Of a stretch of 64,000 bases of DNA, positions 1-12,400 are shown in pieces. How positions within the stretch are numbered: position 1 is the stretch's first letter; every line of letters starts with the position of its first letter. The translations under genes and the position numbers were made by a program. The notes under the pieces are model-generated. The model worked only from the letters and a program-made list of their open reading frames with translations. It did no database searches and had not been told where the DNA came from. This stretch comes from Nicotiana tabacum (lineage: Eukaryota; Streptophyta; Magnoliopsida; Solanales; Solanaceae), in assembly GCF_000715075.1 (NCBI RefSeq), contig NC_134095.1:11970222-12034221 (forward strand), read 5' to 3'.

Positions 1-741
1 TGTGAGCCCTAGTGACAGTGTATTATGTAAGAGGTTGCAATTTATCAGTGATAGATTATAGATCAACATTAAGGTGAATAAACAATAGATGGGTACAAGT
101 TCCAAAGTACGAGATGAGATTTGTTTGTTATTCTTAAGATGAATAATAATGAGGAAGCACTAAAGGACTTAGATTTATACATATAGGATAAGTAGCGAGA
201 GAGTAACCTAGAGTTGGGTAGCAAACCTCAGTAATAATAAACCGAAGTAAGTTTTATGGTATAGTATAACCTACCTAGATGTAGTAAATCCATAAGAATA
301 GATATACAAGGCTATGAAACAAAAGATAGAAATAGTCTTAAGTTCGATAAAGTACCAAGCTAAAGACATCAGTACACCTATAGATGCCTAGAGGGACAAC
401 TTGTCATAATTCTGTATATGTTCATAAAGTGAGGCTTAGAGATTGGCTAAAAGATGGAGGAAAAAGAGAAGACAAGTCGCTAGGCGCTCATACAAAGACA
501 CAGTCATAAATACTGCATGACATAAGGTAGCAAATGTTACGATGTTGCAAGAATTCCGACCACATGTCATGGCATGACAAAGAGGCCTAAAAGGGGGAAA
601 TGCCCAAACGTTTGGGTTTATACACAAAACAGTTGCTTAGATGGAAAGATGAGCATTAAAGTATTCGTAAAAGCCATAGTTTATGAAACTGATAAGCGCA
701 TCAGTCAACATTCGAGGACGAATGTTCCAAAGGGGGAATGA
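1..741 (+). mobile_element. 3' internal remnant of a Ty3/gypsy element
   Basis: This stretch leads into the LTR that begins at 742. Near its end (about 708-735) it has the 'ATTCGAGGACGAATGTTC' block followed by a purine tract AAAGGGGGAATGA (728-741). That pairing marks the end of the polyprotein and the polypurine tract in chromovirus-type (Tekay/Del-like) gypsy elements of Solanaceae. No open frame survives, so the rest is decayed pol end or 3' spacer. The 5' part of the element lies left of the window. The family name is inference. Confidence 0.6.
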
Positions 742-3312
742 TGTTACACCCCAAGTTTTCATACGTGAGAGTACGTCATAAGTCATTGATGTAAGCTCGG
801 AAATGAGATTATATTTGGAAGAAAATAAAGTAAGTTAATCATGTTACCTTGGAGGTTATAAATATTTAAGATCATGAATAACGAGTACCAAGAGGGTTTA
901 AAATCTTAGAAGCTAGTCGTATGATATTCATTTTCTACATTTTGAAGGAAAGCAAGTTGTGGAACAAGAGTTGGCAAAGGTTATCACAAGTTACATTCAT
1001 AAATTTGCTGAAATTTAGGTCAAATGTATCTGAGCATTTCTCCAAATATACTTGGAATCATGGGGTGTTCTACCTACCAAATTGAAGATATACGAGTCTA
1101 GTCTCTAACACATTAAACCGTTTGTCAATAAGATATCGGAGTAGAGAGATATTCGCATTTTCGCGAGACCGCGCAAGCAGCTCCTAATGGGACCCACTTA
1201 GGCGGTGGTTGACCTACTTCAATTTATAAACGATTTGGACGCCTATTTTTGCTCATTTTTCAACTAAAGTTCGTCTCCAAACTTCTCCTAACCCTCCTAA
1301 ACATATACCACAAGGGTTTGAAGTGATTCCAAAGTGATTACACCATATTTCAACATCAAAACTTAGTTCTAGTGAAGAACAATACCTCTTTGAGGTTGTG
1401 TTGTCATTGAGGATTGTTGTGGGCTGTATTTGGATGAAATTCCAAGTTGTTGATGCTGTCTAAGGTGAGTATAACAGCCTACTAATTGTGCTTAATCTTT
1501 CTTGTATGTTGGTTAAGTTGTTAGGATGATAAACTACAAGATAATACTTGGATTAGCTTAAGTCAATTCTATGGTGTTGTATTGCCATTAAGGGTTGTTG
1601 TAAGCTGAATATAACTTGGATTTCGACTTGAAGTTACTGCAGGAGGTATGTGTATTGTGTTCTTGCATGTGCTTAAGGTTATCTTGATATTGATTAAGTT
1701 AAATGGATGGAGTAGACATGAAGTAGCGAATAAAGTTACTAATTGAAGATAGTTGGAGTTGTAGATTGCTTCCTTTGTTATAAATATATGGTATAAGAAT
1801 GGAATCATTGATGAATGACTTAATTATCATGTTAATGATACTTTTAAGTTAATTTAAGAAGTCTATAAGGAGTGATATGGGTTATACAGATTCCAATTGG
1901 AGCTTGCCGCTCGTCGTGAAGTAGTTGTGACTTGTTGTTGTTATATGGTATCTTGTTATTGACATTTATATGTTGATGGATTTATCTGATTGTTGTTGTT
2001 GGTATATGGTATTGGTGGAGGCCCTTGTTACAAGGGAGATGCTGCCCACATTTACGTAAACAAGCTACTAGCTTAAGTTATAGACTTAGCCTTTGCTCAG
2101 CACTGATTTTGAATCTCCTTATACTATGATAGATTGAGTTGACTTGTTTGAAGAGTTTCTTGGAAGGGATTAAGGACTCAACGAGTTTTAGGTATGTTAA
2201 GGCACTTTCTTCTTTCTTTTGGCATGATCTAAAATGAAATAAACATAAACGATACGCTATTTCATAATGAATCTACTCCTAGCAACTAAGGTTGTTCATG
2301 TTGTTATTTCCGTACAAAGTTATTCTAAGAAAGTATGTATGATCCTTGAGTCCTAGTGAAATTCATATTGATGGTATGATGTCAATAATGTTAGGTGCAA
2401 CGACCTTACGTCACTCCGAAAGGTTTAGAACGTGATTCCATGAGTCGAGCATGCATTATATATATGTATCTATTTTACTCTACCGAGCCGCGCTATAGTC
2501 GACCGGGTATGACACCTATTGTGCAACCACTGATCAGTTGGGTTTTACCGAGCTCCACGTGGCCGGGTACGATTCTACCGAGCCTTACGATGGTCGGGTA
2601 TGTTTTTACCGAGTACGATATGATGATGATGATGCCCACAGAGGCGAATGTTTTTAAAAAGTTTATGTATATATGTGTATTATGCATTTCATATCAGGAG
2701 CCCCCAGAGGCACTCAGATGTTACAGGTTGCATCTCATCTATCTCTCTTTACATTACTATTCTTGTTTATGCTTTCCTGCCTTACATACTCGGTACTTTA
2801 TTCGTACTAACGTCCATTTTGCCTGGGGACGCTGCGTTTCATGCCCGCAGGTCCCGATTGATAGGTTGACAGTCCTCCTAGTAGGCTATCAGCTCAGTGA
2901 AGGTGTTAGTGCACTCCACTTGCTCCGGAGTTGCCTATTTTGTCAGTATGCTTTGGATATGTATTGATTGGTATGGCGGGGCCCTATCCCGACCTTTATG
3001 ATTTTATGTACTCTTAGAGGTTTGTAGACAGATGTCAGGTGTATGGATACTTGTATGGCCTTGTCGGACTATGTTTTGAGTTTACAAATGGTCATGTCGG
3101 CCTTATAGGCCCGTATGTCACATATATAAGTTTGTATATCATGTTGGGTCTTCATATGTTGAGTATTCCCTTATATTTTATTCTTGTTATCTCATGACGG
3201 GTTTTCTGGCTCATTTACTCATGATAGTATGATAAGAAAGATATGTTACGTTGGTACTCGGTTGAGTAAGGCACCGGGTGCCCGTCGCAGCCCTCCGATT
3301 TGGGTCGTGACA
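742..3312 (+). mobile_element. Ty3/gypsy 3' LTR (Tekay-like, about 2.57 kb)
   Basis: The LTR starts TGTTACACCCC directly after a polypurine tract and ends GGGTCGTGACA, so it has TG...CA ends. The central part (about 2398-2960) is recognisably the same sequence as the reverse-strand LTR at 19892-21181, including the stretch around 'CGACCTTACGTCAC' and the repeated ACCGAGC units at 2490-2620. The 190-codon open frame at 2395-2967 lies wholly inside it and is not a gene. The 5' partner LTR is outside the window, so target duplication and age cannot be judged here. Confidence 0.7.
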
Positions 3313-4222
3313 GTATCTATACCCGCTTTTTGTGTCACATTTTAACTTGTTCCCGCTTTGCAAAAAAAATTGCAAGCGTACCCGCTTTTTTCGCATAACT
3401 TCAGCACACGGGGCTGAAGTAGCAAAGGCAATCACGCAAAACTTTAGTATTCTAGTAGCCGGGCCTGAAGTTCAGCTCTAGAGCTGAAGTTTTTGTTTTG
3501 TAACTGGAGAACTTTAGCTTGTGTTGTAACTGGGAAACTTCAGCTCTTTTTGTGTTGTAACTGGGAAACTTCAGCTCTAGAGCTGAAGTTTTTATCTTTG
3601 TAACTGGCGAGCTTCAGCTCTAGAGCTGAAGTTTTTGTTAATTTGTTGTATTTGTCAATTATAATTTTCTAGCTGTATTTGTGTTGTTTTGCCTTAGTTG
3701 TAGCTAGTGGCTATTAGCTGAAGTGGACTAGAATGAGCAAGTTATGTGTTTAAGAAAGCCACAAGATGCTCAATATATGTCCTCTGAGACAAAAGAAGGA
3801 ATAACGGTGCCCAAACAAACAAAAATAAATAGAGAGGCGTATGATATATATTACACAAAAATCATACCAAGAAATATATATATTTCCAAAGGGCACACAA
3901 ATAATTGGCCTTACAAAAACGCTTTCCAACAGTGAGCAATCCAAAACAAACCGTACTGGTAACTTAAACTTTTTCCTAAGACTAATTTGCTGTAAATTTG
4001 GAGCAGAAGTACAACTGTCGAACTGATCAATTAAAAAAAATTTACCTTATAACTAAAGCAGTGTTGCTTCTGAAGACAAATACCAATTTGTTTTGTAATT
4101 TGAAGAAGAAAACAAAGGAAGAGAAGGAGGAGGAGAAAGAGGGCTGAAATTATTTAAAGAGTGAGTGCAAGTTAAAAAAATTTAAAAAATGGGTATAGGT
4201 TAAATGGGGCAACCAAATAGAA
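3313..4222. mobile_element. Non-autonomous inverted-repeat DNA element
   Basis: The left end (CTATACCCGCTTTTT, then TTTTAACTTG about 15 bases on) matches, in reverse complement, the right end around 4170-4205 (CTATACCCATTTTTT, then TTTTAACTTG). The two ends therefore form an imperfect terminal inverted repeat of about 40 bp. There is no transposase frame. The element starts directly at the end of the gypsy LTR, so its outermost left bases may have been lost to or overlapped by that LTR. The superfamily (Mutator-like or other) cannot be fixed from sequence alone. Confidence 0.5.
3472..3632. repeat. Three copies of an 18-bp palindrome
   Basis: The perfect palindrome TTCAGCTCTAGAGCTGAA occurs around 3472, 3570 and 3613. 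The copies are separated by variants of 'GTTTTTNTTTTGTAACTGGNGA', with a half-copy ('CTTCAGCTC') near 3537-3546. The array sits near the left end of the inverted-repeat element and could form strong hairpins in single-stranded DNA or RNA. Its function is unknown. Confidence 0.75.
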
Positions 4223-4422
4223 CGCTTCGTGCAATTTTTACAAAGATTTTGTTGAAACATTCATGGGCACTGCAATCTCACGTGTGATTAAATTGTTATG
4301 ACGGTAGCCAGCACGTCCACGTGTGAACTCGTAGAAATCATGACCATTGGGCCACGAGGTTTGGGCCATTGGAATAATGGAACAAGAGTCTCTTGATGTT
4401 AATTAACTCTTTGAAGAATTAA

Positions 4423-4575
4423 TCGCTTGAACTAAAATTAGTCGATAGAGATATAATATAAATATAATTTTATGTATAATATTTATATAATTATACATAA
4501 TCAGCACATAATTTATATATACCAGTTAGAAAAGGTAAATAATAAATTTATTCGGTTATTTATGTAAAGATTCCT
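4423..4575. mobile_element. Short AT-rich MITE-like repeat, copy A
   Basis: This begins near GAATTAATCGCTTGAACTA, has an AT-rich body with repeated ATATAA-type words, and ends near TTCGGTTATTTATGTAAAG. Its ends and layout resemble the copies at 9267-9415 and 39918-40715 ('ACTTAAATAGCCG' at one end, 'CGGCTATTTATG' at the other). It is a degraded, non-coding copy. Flanking bases (4223-4422, and 4576-4654) show nothing recognisable. Confidence 0.35.
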
Positions 4576-4654
4576 AACTCTTTACAGGTCTGGGTAGAAT
4601 TCGGTAATATTGGCTTCGACTCGGTATTTGTATTAAGAAATTTACTGAATAATA

Positions 4655-5910
4655 TAAATAAGAGAAACTTCCAGAAACTACTATATTTTAGTGGTTATTA
4701 GCTAGTTGTAGCTACCATTTACTATATTACTTCTTATAGTTATGTTTTCAGATTTCTTTTAGAGTGTATTCGATATATTTAAGCTATTGTATTCATGAAT
4801 ACACTAGCATTTCTCGGCGTGAAACAGAGGATTACAACTAGATAAATTATTGTATTCGACTCTATTCACGACGTGAAACAAGGGATTACAGCTAGACAGA
4901 TTATTGTATTCGACTGTATTCACGATATGTATTTGTGAATACAGTAACGTAAATAGCCGCAATTCATGGTATATTTAGTTGTTTTTAAACAGAAAGTAAA
5001 TCAATTAACACAATAGACTCCTAGTATAACTCAGCAAACACAATTATAAATCTGAATACATAAAATACACAAATTATATTAATTAAAAAAATATATAAAT
5101 ACATTGATGGAATATATGAGACAATTAATACAATGAAATACATAGAATACAGCGAGATACATTGAAATACAATAAAAAAAGAAGACAATGAATACAATGA
5201 AATACATAGAATACAACGAGATACATTGAAATACAACGAACAAAAGGTAACAGACTCTTCAAGTTGCTCAGCCCCAAACTCCGTCGTCTTTGTTCAAGAA
5301 TAACCATAATGTCGTCTCGTCGATAACAGATTTCGAACCTCCATTGTCAGCCCCAATTTACTCTATGTCAGATTTCGATACGAAACATAAGACATTGATT
5401 TCTAAACAGACTCTTCAACCACTAAATCTTCATCTTGATCTTGGCTCTTGACATAGAAAATCACGGCTTCATCTAAGTCTTGACAGAAAGAAAAGTTGGG
5501 GAAAAGAATAAAACGAAAGAAAGAAAGAAAAAGACAAAATGGAATATCTCAAAGAAAAGAGGAATGGGACGTTTGGGCGGTGCAACTATTTGAGATTGGG
5601 GGAAAATGGGAAATAGCGATGAACTTTTTGGTGCTTTTTCGATTTCTTCCATGACGGATTCTGTTTCAAACTTTCAATCTTCTGCTGTGTGAGAATTGGC
5701 GTTGAGAGAGAGAGAGAGGGTGAAGAAAAATCTAAAGGAATGAGAGAGAAAAATAATACAAAGCGTATTTTATGGCTTAAGGGTAGGAGGTGACCATAAA
5801 TAGATATTTTGCTATAAAAATCAAAAAGTAGCTATGGAGTATAATTTTTTAAAAGGGTATTTATTTAAAATAAATAAGGTATCAATCTTTGCTATATGAG
5901 GTAAAAATTC
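4655..5910. repeat. Non-coding repeat with GTATTCATGAATAC palindromes
   Basis: Self-complementary 'TGTATTC..GAATACA' words recur at about 4790-4805 and 4908-4945, the same words that build the array at 17930-18900. Near 5127-5237 a 47-bp unit (AATACAATGAAATACATAG...) is repeated once with a period of 64 bp and one clear difference. A GA-rich stretch follows near 5705-5720. The right part has no coding signal. I read it as one degraded non-autonomous element or a composite; the ends are uncertain. 5911-6476 holds the 3' flank of the GLR gene with nothing else recognised. Confidence 0.4.
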
Positions 5911-6476
5911 CTATAAAAAATTTATTCAAAATTAAGTAACCTGACTTCTCTAAAATCTAGAACACAAAACTCAAAATTCTAACGCTGAACGTGTGTTATT
6001 ACGTGCGGATCGACTACAAGTACACATGATATGTGTTTTATTTGCACCCATTCAGACGAAAAAGGGGCCAAATTCCGTTGCATACCTTAAATTTTCAGGT
6101 CAGGTGTTCATTAGCTAATTCTTTCAGATGTAATACTCTATATCAGAGTTATTAGTATTAATCAATTTGTTCCTATCTAACAAAACCTTATTGGATTTAG
6201 GCAGCAGGAGAAAGATCTCTGATTCCTCAGCCAAAAAGACATTCTACGTCCCAATATGTAAATAAGTGAGTTTTAAAATGTCACATAGTATGCGCGTTTT
6301 AAGCATCCTTTCACTACAAATAAATGAAATATTAGTAGAAAAGTAGAGCCTCTAAAATGTAGATTTGCACAATGATTTCTTTGGCTCATTTACAACTGTT
6401 GATTTTGAAAATCATATATTTACAAGATTACATTATTAGACAAGTAGCAGTTGTCAATAATCCAGCTTTTGGCACA

Positions 6477-9400
6477 TTAGAATACCTCTGCGATTTCACC
6501 ATTCTGTTGATTATTTGATCTTTGATCAATTACAGGGCTGCTAACTTTACAGAATTTAATACCTAATATTGAATAGCACTGAGTCAAAGCCAGAGAAACC
6601 CATCTAGAAACCATAGCTGCATTACTTGCAATTATAGAGCTCAAAATTAGCCAGTGCCTTTTGACTAAACGAGCAATTGAGATCAAAAGTACAATTCCAC
6701 AAATAACACCTGAAATCAGTAATGGGCCTGAAAACAACTCGGGTCCTAATCCAGGATCCTGTTCCTTAGCTGATGAAGAAGAGCAATTTGAAGAAATAAG
6801 CATTTGTTCTTCTAGTTGATTTATTTCTCCACTCTGTGAAACTTTAAGAACAGCTTCTGAGATATCAACTGCTAAAGGAGAACCCTTCGGAAAAACCTGA
6901 TAGATTAATATAAGATCAGAAATCATAAATAAACTAGCTTAAGAATTTAATAGGCCGAAATAAGGGCTCAAATTCACCTATGGCCACCGGACAGTAAAGT
7001 TGCTAAACTATTTTTGTCACATTAAAAGAACTGAAATTTATTCATTATAATGGTGAAGTCACACTAGTTTAAGATAATATTATAGGCCAAATAAAGGATC
7101 AAATTCACCAATGGCCACATAACAGTAGAGTAACTAAACTATTTTTGTCACGTTAAAAGAAATGATATTTACCTACCGAAGTATATTAATAATAAATCAC
7201 TAAACCCCACTATAAACCACTATAGTTATAGCAATAAAGTTCAGTGACTTTGGTGTTATAATGAGTAATGTTCATTTGCTCTAATGTGACAAATAACACA
7301 GTGATTATACTATTATATTGGGTAAAATTCCAACTTTAATGTGAAAGAGTTGTGTGCTTTCATTATAGTAGTGAAGTCAGTAAATATTACCATTATAGTT
7401 ATAGTAGTAAATTTCAGTGACTTCGGCATTATATTGACTGATGTTCATTTACTCTAATGTGACAAATAACTTAGTGACTATATTGTTATAGTGGTAAAAT
7501 TCCGACTTTAATGTAAAATAGTTTTGTGCCTTCACTGTTATAGTGGATAAAGTTTGATGCACAGGCGTGAAATTAATACGCTAAAAATGGAGATAAACAG
7601 ATTGAAAAGCTAAGAAGGTGAAATGCTGAACTTACAAAACCAAATCCACCAAGTTTAAAGACAGGACCAGACTTGGTGTAACCTTTGCAGTATTTTGAAA
7701 GGAAAACTTTGGCATGTGGAGCTACAAAGAAAGCAGCAGAAATTTCTCCCTTTTTAAAAGCTTCAGGATAGTCACTGATTGAACTGATTTTCTTGATATT
7801 CTCTGGCTTGAAACGCAAATTCACCAGATAACGAACAATAAATGAATTGCCATTGCAACCAACTGCAGCATTGGTCCTTATAAGATAATCAACATCTAGT
7901 ATAGAAGGTTCCAGCCTAGGAACTGTCATTATAGAAGAAAGAACTGCTGTAAAGCAAGCTGTGATAACCACAACTACACATAACCATGTTGTTAGCACAA
8001 GTCGAGATAGATTGCTTCTGATCGATTCTCCTGCAATGAGTCCCACAATTGAAGTTTTAAGCCTTTAAATTTGACCAAAGTACTTGATAGCTTTAAGTTT
8101 AAGTTTCAATGATGACAATATCATCTTATGTTATAATTTCAGGACAAACAAAAAGGAAAGAATGAAGATGCTTAGCAAGATTGCTACTGGATTCAAAATA
8201 AGGGAAGAATAAAGAATCAGTTACTGCATTAATGATCAATCAAGAAGCAGATTGACTCGTCCTCAATCAAGTAAAGAATGAAGATTCAGTTACAGCATTA
8301 ATGATCAATCAAGAAGCAAATTGACTCAATCAAGGGAATTCAGATTACCAATCATGGTCACTCCAATTTCGAAGACCACGCTTACAAATTAATCTCTCCT
8401 TAAATTCAGTTGTGACAAGGAATGTCACATTCGAATCTGGGCCAGTCAAAGAGCAAGATTCAAAGATGCACCTCTTGGGTCAAATCTCTTAATTAAAGAT
8501 CTTGTGCCTCCAATTTCGAAAAGGACTCAATGACTCTTTTCTCTTGTATAAGAGGCTGCTCTCTCAAGAAGAAGATCATGCAACTACAAAAAGTGTATTC
8601 CAAATCTGTCTACTTCTTAGTTCAAACACTGTAATTCTGAGTTATCAGTGTCTCAAAAGATAGAGAGATCTAAAGTACAAAAAAAAGTTGTGCCAACTGA
8701 TTAGAACTCAAGTGCTTATTTTGTACGTTGGTGGTAAACACAAAAACCATCAATTTTGTAACTTTATTCAAAGATCTTAAGGGAACCCTTGTAAGTAACA
8801 CAACGGTACCGAGCCAGCATAAATTGTATGTGTCTTACTATTCCTCTTTACTGCTTTTACTCTTTCTGCCTCGTGGTTAGTCAACTAATACTTATATTAG
8901 TAGACCAAATTTTAATTAGGCAACAATTCAACCCCCTTGTACTTTCTATACTGATAATAGCTACCTCTGAATCATACATAATATAAATAAGTTTACTCTC
9001 CGTCATACTTTGGAACCATCGTATTATTGCTGTTAACAAATCATCTTGTACTTGTTGGTCCAAGTTTATCCCTCTGGTTTTGACTATGGTGTAAAATCAT
9101 CTTCCGTTATACTTCAGGTTGGTGTTCCGAAAGGGTCAAGATCAAATACGAGATAATTTACCAACAACAAGAATCCTTAAAGTACAAAAGGTAATTTTAA
9201 GAAATTTCCTATAGTAGAGGAGTAGATTTTTGATTATTTTACCCGAGATATATAATGTTGTGTATTGAAGAATTAACTTAAATAGCCGCCCACCCAACCG
9301 CTTATACTATAATCACCGATAAATATATAATATATGTGTAATTCATTATATAACATAGGTATAGTATAATTAATGTATATTGGCTAGAGACAGTAAATAA

Positions 9401-12400
9401 TGTATCTGACTTTGTGAAACTTAGGGCAAAGATCACATGTGAAACTTACTTTGTGAAAAAGAGAGGACAGTGACTGAAAACCAAAGCATGGATCCAATAA
9501 GCTGAGGGAAAGAACCACTGAAGTCAGGGTTGTTATTTACGTATTCATTTAACCAGATGACAACTCCAGTGGACATGCTCATCACTGCCAGCAGAATCCA
9601 TAACTTCAACTTGAATGCCTTTATAACAATAAAACGAGGCTTTTTGAGTATTGGTCTTTCAGTCACAATCATGACCAGTCCAGAGTCAATATAGGGTTGT
9701 GAAAATTCTGCATACTCATAGCGATCAGCCATTATTTCTGTATCACCTACTGCTGCATCCAGATTCTATTTCATGAACTGGTAAGTATTTGCAGATGTTA
9801 AAACACAAATTCACTAGCAACAATGAGCTCCAAGAAGCAGACTTTACTGTTTAAAAAGGGGCAGCCCGGTGCACTAAGCTCCTGCTATGCGCGAGGTCTG
9901 AGTGAGTACCGGACCACAAAGGTCTATTGTACACAGTCTTACCTTGCATTTCTACAAGAGGCTGTTTTCACGGCTCGAACCCGTGGCCTTTTAGTCATGG
10001 CAGCTGACTTTACTGTTTGATGATGAAAAATTTAAGAGTTCTATTATACGACTGGGTCCATTTAACCATTGTTATTAGCAAATGGTCTCGTATTTATTCA
10101 TGACCTTAACATATCTCCTTGAAGTATTACGGATGGTAATTTTAAACCATAATCAAAGTAGATGGTTTAAATTTCGACCATTTTCCATTGGAGTATGTTT
10201 ACACGTGGAGATCACACAGCTCATGCTGGAGCTCCGTTAAAATCAAGAACAAATGAGACAATTTGCAAACGACAAGAATATGAGTGATACAAAAGTATAA
10301 CGAAGAGTAAAGTTAAGATAATTCATATAGTGGATAAGTTGAAGAGACATATATATAACATACCTTATTAGAAACTCCTACAACCATTTCATCATAAGTA
10401 CCATAAAAGGGAACAAGCACATAGGGCAAATAGTAAGGAAGTTGTCTCACAACTGCTTCAAAAACATGAACTGAAAATCCACCAATTATAGTCTCATTCC
10501 TTTCTTGATTAAAATTCACTGTCACAAACTGATTAAATGCACCCTTTGCTGGTACTCCAATCTTGAGTGGTTTTTCTAGGCCACCTATAGTCCACCCCTT
10601 TGGAACTTTTTGCTGACCACCTGGCCACAAAATTGACTCCAAATCCCCTCCTAAACCATTGCCAATTTTCAACTTCATCCCATTGTATTCAACAAGGTCA
10701 TTAAAAAAACCAAACTCTGGTGACCAAAATGACACTTCTCTATAGCTTTTGCCAATCACATTAATGATCTTAAATATTGGCTTTTGGAAAATTACACCAT
10801 TCTTGAAACTAACTTTCCCACTTAAACCTTCAAAATCACTGGACAAAATGGTTTTCACCAGTTCACTTGAATTGTTTTTTGTTAACTTTTGCATTGCCTT
10901 AGCAGTTGCCCAAGTTGCATCATAAGCCTTAAGTGCATAAAAACTAGGACTTGGGTTTCCTTCTTCTTCTTCAGGATATTCTGATCTGTACTTTCTCCTG
11001 AATTTGGCATTAAACTGTTTAAAAGACTCACTTTTGTCGTCAACGTTCGACTTAAATCCAATTACACCTTGCATATTCAGTAAAACAGAAGGTTCAACAG
11101 AGTCAAAAAAACTTGCCATATTGTCTGAAATAATCCATACATAATCTTTACCCATCATTCCCATTTCTGTTGCCATTTCAAAAAGAACCAAACCGAAGTC
11201 TAAAGAACACTGTACCACCACAAAAACTTTTACATTCTTGGTTTTTAACTTCTCCAGCTCTTCTTTAGTGAATGATTTTGAATTTGAAAGAGAGAGTAAA
11301 GGAGGAAAAGCCAAGTGATATTCAACAGTAGAGCCAACAACTTTAAGGGAATCTGAGAAGTGAGTGATAAGTCCAGAATCCATATTGGAGAAGCTGTTAG
11401 TACTTTCATATAAAGCTATCACTTTTCGCCATTTGAAATGGCCAATTAAGGCAGCAATGCATTGCATTTGGGACTTAACATCGTCACTGATTTGGACAAG
11501 TGATGAAGGTGGATCTTTCGGTGAAACTAGTTGAGGAGAATATGTGGCTGTTGGACTTAAAGAAATAATGGGGATGCCTTTGTAGGATTCATCAAATTCA
11601 GAAAATAGAACAGCTTCTTGTTGTGTCAATGGTCCAAGAATTGCATGCACTTGCTTCTTGTTGACAAGATAGGTTGCTGCAAAATTTTTAAGGTTAGTTC
11701 ACAAAAGCTGCATTCAGGGGTGGATGTAGTGTGTTGACGACCATTTAATTCAAACCATAACTTTCGACATGGAGTACAAATTTAAACGTAAAAATTTATT
11801 AAAATTATAAAATACTCCCTCTGTTTCAATTTATATGAACTCATTTGACTGGGGACTGAGTTTAAGAAAAGAGAGCTTTTGAACTTGTGGTGTAAAATGA
11901 GACACATATATTTTGTGTGACTATAAATCATTGAATAAAATTAAATTGTTTCCAAATAAGAAAATAGGTCATTCTTTTTGGCACACACTAAAAAGGAAAT
12001 AGGTTCACATAAATTAAAATGAAGGGAGCAGTAGATATGAACATATAACTTTAAAAAGATAATGGTTTCAATGATCCTGGATCCGCCTCTGACAGCATTG
12101 GAAGTACGCGCCTCCGTCTAGAGGGGAGTAAAAAACTTAGAGTTATTGGATCTAGAATGATCACAATTTATTTTTGTGTGTAAATAAGTTGGCTAAGAAA
12201 GAGGCAAAGCTAGCAGTTACGGCGACCAAGACTGCAACTTTTAGTCGTTTGTATGAGGAACTCGAGCCTCGAGGTGGGGATAAGAGGTTGTTCATGTTAG
12301 CCAAGGCGCGAAAAAGAAAGCCGCGTGACTTGGACCAAGTGAAGCGCATCAAGGACGAAGAAGGTAAAGTTTTGTTGGATGAGAGGCTTATCCGTCGGAG

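Noticed and set aside
2395..2967. 190-codon plus-strand frame
   Set aside because: It lies inside the gypsy LTR, and the related LTR at 19892-21181 does not keep the frame.
9823..10020. 65-codon plus-strand frame
   Set aside because: It is the reverse strand of the Au SINE and its flanking duplication.
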